A DNA stretch of 64,000 nt from Sordaria brevicollis (taxonomy: Eukaryota > Ascomycota > Sordariomycetes > Sordariales > Sordariaceae), in assembly GCA_033439795.1 (NCBI GenBank), contig JAUTDP010000006.1, forward strand, positions 1,426,001 through 1,490,000. The letters are read 5' to 3'. The stretch's first letter is position 1. Each line of letters starts with the position of its first letter. Under the pieces are notes generated by a model. It worked only from the letters and a program-made list of their open reading frames with translations, did no database searches and had not been told where the DNA came from. This document shows positions 32,147 to 42,368 of this stretch, piece after piece. The position numbers and the translations under genes were made by a program.

Positions 32147-32971
32147 TTACATCCCTAGAGGTACCAACCTCGGCGTTGCTTTGTGAGAGCATTCCGAGAT
32201 ACTGCCTCCGACGATGCATTCTTCGAGTTCCTGGATGGTGCCCTCGGCCATCAAATTGGTGGCCTCCTGCTCCTCCTCCTCCCTTTTTCTTTCCCTCTCT
32301 TCCTTCTCCTTCTCTTCCTTCTCCTTCTCTTCCTTCTCCTTTTCTTCCTTCTCCTTTTTCCGCTTATAAAAATTTTCGTACTCCATACGTTGTCTGTCCT
32401 TTCGTTCTTCATCTTTCCGCCTTTTCTCCGCCATTTTTTCGGCCTTTGCCCTTTCCTTTTCTTCTTCGGTGCGTTTCTGCGCGTCGGCGACCTCCTTCTC
32501 TTGCGCCTTACGACTCTTTGCAGCCTCATCCTCCTTCTGGCGCTTCGCAAGCTCCTCGGCCTCCCTCTGTGCTTGAGCCCTTTCTTCCTTCTCCGCGAGC
32601 ATTTCCGCTTGCTTGCATTTTACGCAAGCGGTGTTTTTCCCGTGGCAGGACCCGTGGATCTCGCACTTAAGGTAGTGCCCCTTCTTGAGGCAGCTTTGAT
32701 CATTTACGGCCCCGCACACGGGGCTGCAAAAACCCTTTTGTCAGCTGTCGGGGCGTTTCTGTCTGGGGATGATGGAGTGTTTTGCAGATGCGGGATCCGT
32801 CGGTCCGTCTGGCTTTGGGGAGACTCCTTCTCCTGAACCCGGCGTTCTAATCCCACGAGACCGTACGGCAAATCAACCGCCCACAGGAAATGGTATTGGT
32901 GCAAGCAAGGGGTCAAGGGATGTTGGGAGTTCGACTCACCAGTGGTGTTGAGATCGGTTGTTTCTCGGCAT
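32147..32971 (-). CDS. Cys-rich N-terminus plus long charged coiled coil, unknown
   Basis: Exons 32940-32971 and 32147-32723, 202 aa. The long frame starts only at a GTG, but the upstream mini-exon (MPRNNRSQHH plus two bases, GTGAGT donor) joins in frame at a TTTTTGCAG acceptor and yields HHCPVCGAVNDQSC. The first ~50 residues hold seven Cys and several His (CPVC, C-x5-H-x3-C, H-x2-C, CVKC), which suggests a small zinc-binding fold. Residues ~55-165 are almost uninterrupted Glu, Lys, Arg and Ala and should form a long coiled coil. The C-terminus has two more Cys. I do not recognise a named family; a scaffold or nucleic-acid-associated role is a guess. Confidence 0.72.
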
Positions 32972-35900
32972 TGTCACAACAATTGATCGTCTTCTTGGTA
33001 AAAGCTTTTGTGCAAGGTTTCAAGGTTGGGAGGTACCTAAACCAATTTGAATTGAAGTTTCTTTTCCGCGTACCAGGAGGATGACCGGAGTGTTCGAAGC
33101 TTGTTGGGTGGTAAAGGAAGGGAAAGAAGGTCAAAGTTTGGAATATGAAGGGTGTTCTATAACTCGTAGGCAACGACAACTGGAAAAATAGGAATAAAAA
33201 TTGAATTTTTTTAAAAAAGGGAGCGGATTGCATATAGGGAGCAGGTCCAAAGATATTCAGATGTTTGCATCGCATGTATGCAGTTTTCTTATATTTATCA
33301 CAGCTTTTTTCTAGGTACGATGTGCGTCTCGCACATTTGTAGAGATACATGGAACCATCGCTTGGAGGTTGATGCCAAAAGACCACCCGAAACCAATATT
33401 TCTCTTCTGTCGTCCCATGGTAACTGTATGGTCATCATTGGTTTTTCTTTTTTCTTTCTTTTTCTTTTTCCCCTCTCTTTACATTGCCGCCACATGAGAC
33501 TACATGTTATGGGGTTTTCTCGGAAAACGAAAAGACCCAAACCGGCGCCATCATCAACGAACATGATGACTTTCCGGAAGGCCTTCCCAGGGTGTTAACT
33601 GCAGCCCAGTTCATCGTCTCAACAACTTCGCGGCTTTCGGCTGCCTCATGACTTCCGAGCATATGAAGAATCAGCATTGGGTATATTGGCGTGAAAGGGG
33701 GAGGAGGCAAGAGGTAGTTGGTTAAGGTGTTTTTATAGAGTTTGTTGGTGATGACGATGACACCAAGCAGGTGAAGGGGAGAGAGGTTAATGACTCCAAT
33801 GACTCTTGAGAAAACTTGAAGGTTCCTGATGATCCCTGTTGACTGTTGAGATAACGGCATCTCTAGTCACGTCAGTCAGCGTATCACCACAGAGAAACTT
33901 AACCTCATCTTACGGTTAGTATGGAACTCATCGTCCCCATCTCGGTTGATTCCATCAACGTAGCTGTGCATACATCCCTAGTTCTAACGTCCTACGCAAC
34001 ATGGAGATTTTGGCCTAGTGATTAAAGAGTTTGGATGGTCTTAGAGAGAGAATGGAAATTGTAAAACATTGGCTAAAGATTTTACAATGATTGGAAGAAA
34101 CGAACACGTACTTTTTGGGCTGCTTCACGATATCTGCTGCATTTTGTTCATGATGAGGTGGAAGATTGCATGAATGTGGTGACTTTCGGCGATTCCATTG
34201 CTGGGGGCTTCAACATATCTGCTCTTCAACAATTCGGAAATCTTTAATAGAAATGGGCAATGCAGCGTCGAGTTTGGTATCTTGGACAATTATAGGATTG
34301 TCATACTTCAGTGTTAAGGTCGGAACCGCGCAGTGTCACGAGGTTTGTTGCTAGTGAGTATAGGTCCATTTTGGAACGTCTTTTAATTTGAGGTCATGTA
34401 ATCTACTAATTGGTAATATGTAGATTTTAGACAACGGCATCCATCACCGACTCAATGGGGTGGCTCAATTTACTTACTGTCAATCGCGCGGTGGAAGATA
34501 TCGTCAACAACGCTGCAAGCATTCGAGAACCGGAGTCTTGATACATAGTTGAAACATATGATCTCTAGGTAGAATTAGGTCGGCAACTTGCAGAGAGGTT
34601 GGGAGATTTCTTTTTGCGTTTCCGAACTTCTGCAAAGAAAGCAGTGACGAGACAGGTCTTTCGTTCCTTCCCACGAACTTCCATCAGAAGAGCCACATGT
34701 TGAGGGTCATCCATCATTGATTTTCGTCACATTGGACACAACTTGAGATTGATCGAGCGCCACAGACTCTGTTCACCATATAGCCGGAACTTGCCCGATT
34801 CGGACGTATCAATCGGTCACAAAAACCCGTTAAAAGACATCACACAATGCCATGCCAGTCCAGCACGATCAAGCTAGGAACCCCAAAGTCTATGACCTCC
34901 AAGTGACAGGTATCAACTCTATTCACGGGCGAGAGGCAACCACCGCACTTATCGTCACAAGCGGTGGATGTCTCGAGCGAAACATTGCCCACTCCGGTTT
35001 ATGTGCACAACGGTAAAAGCCCCCCACGGTCCGTGGTGTGAAGGCAGAATCCGAGCATCAGCCTCCTCGGACAATCAACTCCAAAAACGTTGTAGCGTGG
35101 TCTGGGGTAAGCTAACGGCCACTCGGTACCAGAGTTTAAAGAAACCGGGGTAAACTAATGTTGCCACGGCTAACGGTTCCTGGTTCCAGTACCTCGAAAC
35201 TGCGGGTTATATTGAGTGGTACTGAGAGAGTCGCTATACCTAGCCCGAGGGCAGAGAACAATGCCGTGTCGAGTTCATGAGAATGTCGCCTACGGAGATA
35301 TCAGACCGATACCTCTAATTCTACTCTCCCGTGAAACGTTGGTCTTGCTCCCCTTTCGATCATTCATACTGTCCAGAATCAGAAACTCACCAAGAAAAAC
35401 AGACCTGTACTCTATACCACTCAACTCTGGGGGTGCATAATGTTGATCTCGTGACAATTCCGAGTCCGAGCTCAACAACCAGAACATCTTTCCACGCCAA
35501 CCAAAGCGTGTTCGGACATCGTGAAAGTCATTGTCGAGTGGCGTAGTCGACTTCAGGAACCGCCCAGACACCGATACCCCCACAAGGCTACTGCCACATA
35601 CGGATTCATTATGCTAAAGAGCACATCGCCATCTCAGGAGGCGTCAAATCGCATTTCTCAACCAGACGATGAGAATGTGCGGTTGCTTGAGGCGCAGCCA
35701 GAACCCAATAGTCTGTCGAGCTTTCTGGGAAGGATTCTACGACGAAAGGCCAAGGCTGTGATGTGATGAACAGCTTTACCTCTCAGCATTAACCTCGACA
35801 AGCAGATATGTCATCTTGTTACGTACGAGTTGAACATCGTGGGCGTTATGAGACCGGTCTCGAAGGGGCCCAAGCGGATGGCGACGACGGTGATGGCATC

Positions 35901-36123
35901 CAGGTCATCACTAGCGCAACCAAATATGACGCTGTTGACAAGAACAACGTCAGATAAAGTAGGATGGTTTCAAGCAAAGACGGCCACAAGAAAAAGTATA
36001 AGTAGCCGGCTTCTTCGCGCTCGACAAGAAGAGCTAATCTGACCATCCAGCACAGCAATCAACAAAAGCACCCTAGAATATCAAAGCAGCAACCAAACAC
36101 CAAACACCAAGACAAGTATCACA
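32972..36123. other. 3.1-kb gene-poor region
   Basis: No confident gene. A 51-codon ATG frame at 35611-35766 (MLKSTSPSQEASNRISQ... ending LSSFLGRILRRKAKAVM) has a plausible composition but no support. Promoter of the secreted-protein gene lies at the right end (a GTATAAGTA-like stretch near 35996). Confidence 0.4.
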
Positions 36124-36597
36124 ATGAAGTTCACCACCACTCTCTCCGGCCTTGCCGCCCTCTTTGCCAGCGCCGCCCCAGCCTCTGCCCAGCATGCCAC
36201 TTCGGCCACCGTCACCGGCTTCTCTGCTACTCGCAACGCGACTCACATCAAGTACGTTCTTCCGTCACTCCTCCCCAGCCTTGCCCATAGCTAACAACAT
36301 CCACCTCAAAGCTACCGCGCCACCATCAACGTCCTCCCCGAAAACGCCCTGGCGACTTTCACCCACTCCACGCCCGGCACTGCCTTGCCCACCAACAGTG
36401 GCGCCTGGACTTCGACCGATTCCAAGTTGATCCTGCGCTTCAACGTCGTCAGCGCTGTCAACCAGGTTCGCGTCTTGCTGAGCGATACCCATGTTATCGG
36501 TAGCACGGTGAATCTGGATTACTTGAGCCCGTTTTCGGATTGGACTGGTACCGAGTCTAGTGTCTATACTGGGCCGAGCGCTTTCACGCTTACTTAA
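36124..36597 (+). CDS. Small secreted protein, unknown
   Basis: Exons 36124-36251 and 36312-36597 (60-nt intron, GTACGT donor, AAAG acceptor) give 137 aa. The signal peptide is clear: MKFTTTLSGLAALFASAAPASA with predicted cleavage before QHATS. The mature part (~115 aa) has no Cys. It has one NxT glycosylation site across RNATHIN and many Thr, Ser and hydrophobic residues in a beta-like alternation. I do not recognise the family. It may be a cell-wall or extracellular protein. Confidence 0.78.
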
Positions 36598-37991
36598 GAG
36601 ACCGGAAGTTGAGGCATAGCAGGGGATGTATGTTGGAGAAGAATCGAAAGGAAAGGGGTAAGGGGAAGCTGCGATGCGGTGTGGTGTGGTAGCTGGTGAG
36701 GAGGGAAGGTATGGTGGACATGCCGGGATTGGTGAGTGAGGACAGCCGAGACAGAAAATACCAGAAAATGCCTTTCCGGGCACCAAAAACTTTCTCTTTC
36801 CCATCATGCCGCAAAATCTGAGTCTTTAAAGATGTGTAAGGGCGAACCGATATTCCTGCTGAGGGTTGTTTGCTTTCCATGTTCAAGATTCAGCAGTGAT
36901 GGAAACACCAAGGTCACGATCACGACTCACCTCGACGTTGGTGCAAGTTATGCAAGTCAACGCAGACACTCCTCCAAAACTCGACCACCGAAACTTGAAA
37001 ATGCATGACAAAACACATGATGGCTTGATACATGTACATTGCTTCCATGTGCATACTGGTATTTTTCTTCGCATGACATCTCTTTGTTCACACTGCTGCA
37101 CACGCTCACATACCTTTACCGCTTACAGGCGTAGATGCACTGCATCCCATTATTCTTTTGGGTACCCATGAATACATGTCCATCTTGCAGGTATTTGTTT
37201 TCCATCTTCCAATCAGTTTATTCAAACCAAGGTGCATATCATAACGTGTTTTCTCACGAAGTTGATGCTGCCCGGTCTCCTGGTACGGCCGAGGCGGGTG
37301 ATGTTGCGGAACTCGAAACCGGCGTGGTACCACTTTTTTGGGGGGCCCATGAACACGCAATGAAATACGGTAGAAGAATTAATGCAATGCAATTTGCAAC
37401 CCATGTGGATGCAGCGAGGTCTGGTCATGTGCTCTATACTTCACCAACAAGGTCTGTCCGTCTGCTGAACAGTCAAAGTGTGCTGGATCAACCGACTCGC
37501 GGCACCTCTTTCCGCGACAAGTTTGGGTTTCAATGTCTGGACACAACACAGCATTTACCGAAATTTGAGACACAACATCCATATTTCAACATGAGTCTCA
37601 ACGACCCTGAAATGACGCTTGAGAGAGTTCAACGAGACAGCAAGTAGCACGACGCTCCTGCCCGACGCCGCCGGTGATTTCCGGTCGAAAAACGCCGAAA
37701 CAAGGAACGCCACAACCTCGCTCCTTTATGATTTGGACTCTACTAGCTACGCTCGCTACGCAAAGACAATGCAATTCACTACGTCTATCCATGTCACGCT
37801 ACTACAATACTCTCTCTCTTTCTTTGTCTTCCAACTCTGACTTCGTCCTCCCATCTATTCCAACACCGACTTCAACAGTGGACCAAATCAGAAACACTAC
37901 AATTCTGACTCCATCTCCAAGAGATGGACCCAATAATCTGGTTTCATCCAACTAGCCTTGCAACGTCTGACCGCCGAAATGGCTAGCAAGA
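36598..37991. other. Convergent gene-poor region
   Basis: About 1.4 kb between a plus and a minus gene. Short frames only. Two loosely similar stretches (near 37148 and 37327, sharing CCCATGAA) look like an imperfect repeat. No gene called. Confidence 0.35.
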
Positions 37992-39248
37992 TCACCTCAG
38001 CGCAGGATGACCCTCGTTATGATCCGAAAACGGGTTCGGCGCACCACCACCAGTTGGGCTTCCACTTCCACTTCCACCCCTCACACCCGCCGCGCCTCCA
38101 TAGCCCGTATTAACCGCCATACCACCATGGGGCGGCGGAGCAGGAACATCATCATACTCATTATTCAACGGCACGCCCTGATACGCACCACCACCATAAC
38201 CCGTGTTACCGCCCATCAAAGGCTGCTCCAACATCTGCTCCTGCTCCTGCTGATGAGCAGCATTCCCCGGAATGGTATTAGCCCTCTTATTAGCCACCAT
38301 GGCACTCGTTTTGGCTTCTTTAGCAATCTTGGCCGCCTCGGCCGCTCTCTCCAGCTTCTTCTGGGTGCGACGTTCGCGGCAGCAAAAGAAGCACAGACCG
38401 CAGATAGAAAGGGCAATGGTGGCGGCGAAATAAATCGCCATGACGATGCCCGCGGTGTCGAGGCCGGATTGCTTGTACATGCAGCTGATGCCCTGGCCGT
38501 TCTCGTTGCGGCAGATGAGACCCTCGACGCAGACGTCGACGGGGACCGAGGTTTCGAAGCAGGGGAGTTTCTTGCCTGAGGCGGTACCCGTGGATTGCGT
38601 GGGGCAGGACTGGATGGCCTTGTCGGACTTGGTCAGGCAGACCAGGGGAGACTTGGGACGTTCGGTGCCGGCTACGGGACGAGTCTCGGCGGCTTCGTCG
38701 GCGCGGGCAAGCAAGGCGGCGGGCTTGGTGATTTTTGACATCATCAGGGCGACGTCGGGCTCGACGGGGGGCGCGGTGACGGCGGCACGGGCGATGGCGA
38801 CGGGCTCGGCGGGCTGCGCGGGCACGGGGATGCGCAGGCGGTGGTTATAAAAGGCATTACCATCCTTGTTGTTGTTGAGAGAGCGGGAGCCCAGGTTGTG
38901 GTGCGGGTGGTTGGCGGGGCGGGCGGCCTCGGAGCAGCGCTTAGCGGCGATGGCGATCTGCTCGGGGGTTTCCTCGTTGTTGCAGCCGGCGTCGGTGTAG
39001 GCCTTTGTCAGGGTCTTGAGGAACTTCTTGTCGCCGGTTGACAAGTCGGTAGGGAAGTTGGAGAAGTAGTGGTTGAGGGCGCCCAAGTCACCGCAGGCGG
39101 CAATGGAGGCCAGCTCGTGGCTGCGGGTGCGCAGGCATTCCAGGCCAGGAACGTCCGAGGAGGCAGCAGAAACTGAAGCCGGGGAGAAGAGGAGGAGGGT
39201 GAGAGATGCCAACCCGGCGAGGGAAGAATGTTTTGTTGACGGCGCCAT
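37992..39248 (-). CDS. Single-pass membrane protein with Cys-rich ectodomain
   Basis: Single exon, 418 aa. Signal peptide at residues 1-28 (hydrophobic LAGLASLTLLLF). The ectodomain (~29-265) has Cys-containing segments near residues 38-105 and 204-256 (LVCLTKSDKAIQSC, LPCFETSVPVDVCVEGLICR, GISCMY), separated by an Ala/Pro linker. One transmembrane helix lies at ~266-290 (GIVMAIYFAATIALSICGLC), followed by CCRERR and a basic helical juxtamembrane stretch. The cytosolic tail is rich in Gly, Pro, Asn and Gln. The layout resembles fungal plasma-membrane surface or sensor proteins. No named family is recognised. Confidence 0.82.
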   Translation of the reverse strand: MAPSTKHSSLAGLASLTLLLFSPASVSAASSDVPGLECLRTRSHELASIAACGDLGALNHYFSNFPTDLSTGDKKFLKTLTKAYTDAGCNNEETPEQIAIAAKRCSEAARPANHPHHNLGSRSLNNNKDGNAFYNHRLRIPVPAQPAEPVAIARAAVTAPPVEPDVALMMSKITKPAALLARADEAAETRPVAGTERPKSPLVCLTKSDKAIQSCPTQSTGTASGKKLPCFETSVPVDVCVEGLICRNENGQGISCMYKQSGLDTAGIVMAIYFAATIALSICGLCFFCCRERRTQKKLERAAEAAKIAKEAKTSAMVANKRANTIPGNAAHQQEQEQMLEQPLMGGNTGYGGGAYQGVPLNNEYDDVPAPPPHGGMAVNTGYGGAAGVRGGSGSGSPTGGGAPNPFSDHNEGHPALR

Positions 39249-41576
39249 CTTTTGAGGTCGTCGTCCCGTCAGGCTGGTTTACTCGACTTGGCGGGCAATC
39301 GTCCTGTTCGTTCGTTCGGTCGGGTCGGATCGAGCCGTGGCTTGCTTGCTCCGATCACAACGTGTGTGTGTGTCAAGCGGTGGAGCTGCTGTGTCTGGCA
39401 ACTGGAATGGATCTTCAAGCCAATATGTTTGCAGCGGGATACTCCTGTTGTGCGCCCGAAATACGAGGTTTGGTGATCCCGGAGGATGTGCGGATGTGCG
39501 AGGTCGAGAGGAGTAGTTTAAACGACGGGACTGCGAAGGGTGGCGGTTTGTTTCGTCCCGTTGGTTTTGCAGTTGTCGGGTCCTGTGTTTGGGGGGATGA
39601 TGCCCGTTGGTTCCAGGGATGGATCGGCACGTTGCAGACAGTATTTCAGTATATGTCGTAGGTATAGTGGAGTGACCCCTCAAAGCAACAACAAAAAGTG
39701 AAGCTATCACCGTGTTCCCTTTCTCCCTTTCCCAAGGATAAAGTCGCAAAGGAGATGGACGGGAAGGATGAATCAGGAATGGAAGCAAGAAAAGGAAGAA
39801 ATGGAACAAGAAGCGGACAGGCGACTTGTGTTTGAGAAATGTCAGCTTCCCCCCCCAGCAGGCACTATGTTTGAGCGATGGAACCCCTGTCAATTCCAGA
39901 GCGGCCGCCTCCTTTTTCGCTCCTTTTTTTTTTTGGGCCTTGGGCCTTGGCCGCAACGCCCCCCCTCATCCACCGATTCTTGAATCTCGACTCATGACAC
40001 GACAACGGGGTCACCGTCTCAACGAGCCAGCAAAGCCAGCGAGCCAGAGCATCCGAAATAGCCAGAAACCAAACATTGTGCTTGACAGCGATCTTCCCAG
40101 CTAAACCAGTGGACATCAGAGACGCATCGTGACAGGCCGACAAGCTTCTCTACCGCTGTTTAGCTACGGGGATAACGGGGCTCACGGCGAGACACTAATA
40201 ATTGTCTATGCCCACTCTCGTTTAGGGCGAGCTGAAAATAGGAATAACCAAGCAAGCCCCAGCTCAACCAAGGAAAATCAGCCCCTTGTAAGCTCGAAAG
40301 CTTCAACACCATGAGCACTTCCTTTTTGACTTCGCGATACCTTCTTCGCATCTCTCAAGCCGTTTTGCACCGCTCATATTCATATAGCAGAAGGATGCTG
40401 CTTGGTTGCCTTGTCAAATTCTTGGACACTCAAAATCCAATCCAGGACAGGGATCTTTTATAGGATCGATGTTCTTGCTCTTCTCGCCTTTTGTGTCGTC
40501 TGGTCCCAGCGAGATTGATGTGGGCTTGGCATGCGCAGCTGTGAAGGGTCCCCACATGCAAAAGTGGGAAGGAAAGCAAGCTGCACGGTCTCACGGCATC
40601 CTGGCGAATCAGCGGGAGGGGATCGATGGACCCCTTTTGGGGAGGATTTGGGTTCCGTTTTGGCTTCGAGGTTGGTTCCGTTTCGTGATGTCTTTTCTTC
40701 TATCTTCCCGATCAATGAAGTAATGTACTGGTCTTGGTTCATGACATGAGGAGCAAGATACGGGTGTTTATGTTGAGGTATTACTCCGAACGAACAGTCC
40801 AGACTTTGAGGTTTCCCATAACCCCATTCAGCCAGCGCCACCCACAAGTCCTGCAAGACCGCTGGGAAACACAGCGAGAAAAGGGAGCAAGTCATCTCCA
40901 TCAAGCCTGTCAAGCAGCACAGAAACTGTGCCGCATCTCACTTGCAGCTGTGCCGTTCAATTCGTTCGCCGACTGTTTTTTTTTGGGGCTGAGAAGACCC
41001 AAAGAGTGGGGGAGGTTACACGAGATCATGGAAGGTTGTTTAAAGGGTTCTCCGTTACAGTAACGAACTGACGTCCATTATAGTGTGGCTGAGCACCACA
41101 TGGCCAACCAACCACAACCCACATCCTGAACGTGCATATCTTCAAGACTTCACTTCACTTGATATGTAGTATCTCATCGCCAGCAGATCTCTTTCTCTCA
41201 ATACTTGAATCTGTACAGTAAACTTGCCTACCTATTACGTAGAGCTACCCATTTCGCTTTCCATGTTTCATTGATTCTGCTTTGGAAAAAGAAAAAAAAA
41301 AAAAGACTAGTACCACGAGAACCACGCGGACAACAGAACGGGGTATGAGCCTTCATAGGCTGTTCTTCCTCCACCTTCCTCTAATGACAACTTCCTCCCC
41401 TCGTATCATAACCGTTGTCTGCTAACATACCTCTTCGCTTCTTTCCTTCCTTGAATACTCCGACGGCAAAAATAAGAGATGATGCATACTTCCAAGTGCT
41501 CATGTTGTTCACAAGCCCCGACAAGACCAAGAACCGGCCCTTCCAGTAATCCGGTCACCCATCCATTCCGTTCTCA
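39249..41576. other. 2.3-kb gene-poor region
   Basis: Promoter of the membrane-protein gene on the left, 3' flank of the nst1 region on the right. A 50-codon frame at 40311-40463 starts MSTSFLTSRYLLRISQ and resembles a mitochondrial presequence but lacks any downstream domain. No gene called. Confidence 0.35.
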
Positions 41577-42368
41577 TCACCAAGCCGACGTCCTCCGTTG
41601 CGTATCATTTCGCTGCTGGCCTTGTTGGCGATTGCGATCTGGTGGTTTTCGACCAAACAAGGGAATGTGATCATCGTATTGCTCTTGAGCTGAAGAAGAT
41701 CGCCAGTTTGCGGAAGACATGGAGCGAGTTGGATTTGTATTTCGATTTATGCGAAAAGGCAACCCGCCCGGCGTGCGAGGTTGTCGAACTGGGTATATTG
41801 GCGTTCGAGTAGATGTTCTCCAATCAGTTGCAGATGAGACGCGACTATGATTCCCACCAGTCAAAGTAGTATCTGGGTTATTTTGACCTCGAGACGCAGG
41901 TGTATTTGATTGTGATGAGGATCCCCAGGTGGTACCAATTCCTCGAGTAAGAGACGACGTCGTACGGTTCTGATTTCTGCTATAAGAACCAGCATCCCGA
42001 CTGAATTCTGGTTGAAAAGTAGATGCAGTGGGTGGCAGCGAGGTAAGCCAGCTGTCACTGGATGCGTAACCACCTGATTGATCTCGTCCCATAACAGACT
42101 CCGAACGCGACACCCGACGAGAAAATTCATCACCCCTGGACTGCTTGTCTGAACCCATGCCCCTACTGTTTTGAGACTCATCATCCCACGGAGCCCGTGT
42201 TCGTTGCTTGAGTCTTTCGGCTTCCACTTCTGACTTTGCCTGCGCCCTCGTTCTTGCATCATGACCCTTTTGCAAAAATGTTTGAAGTCCACTCCAATCA
42301 ATGGCTGACGTATGCCCAAGCGGTTGCGATACAGCTCTCCGCTCTGACGAATGCGATTCTTTATCTTC
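41577..42368 (-). other. 263-codon ORF in frame with, and directly after, the nst1 stop
   Basis: After the TAG at 42369-42371 the same frame continues as EDKESHSSERRAVSQPLGHT... for 263 codons to a stop at 41577. It is rich in Ser, Arg, Asn, Gln and Thr and ends NDTQRRTSAW. It has no ATG near its start. The stop lies in ATCATAG|GAAG, which could be an acceptor, but I find no in-frame donor at a sensible distance. It may be a readthrough extension, a missed exon, or chance; the +1 frame is also open here for 184 codons. Confidence 0.35.

Noticed and set aside
35611..35766. 51-codon ATG frame ending RRKAKAVM
   Set aside because: Plausible composition but no homology, splice context or other support.
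40311..40463. 50-codon frame resembling a mitochondrial presequence
   Set aside because: It stops at once with no downstream domain and no clear donor; likely chance.
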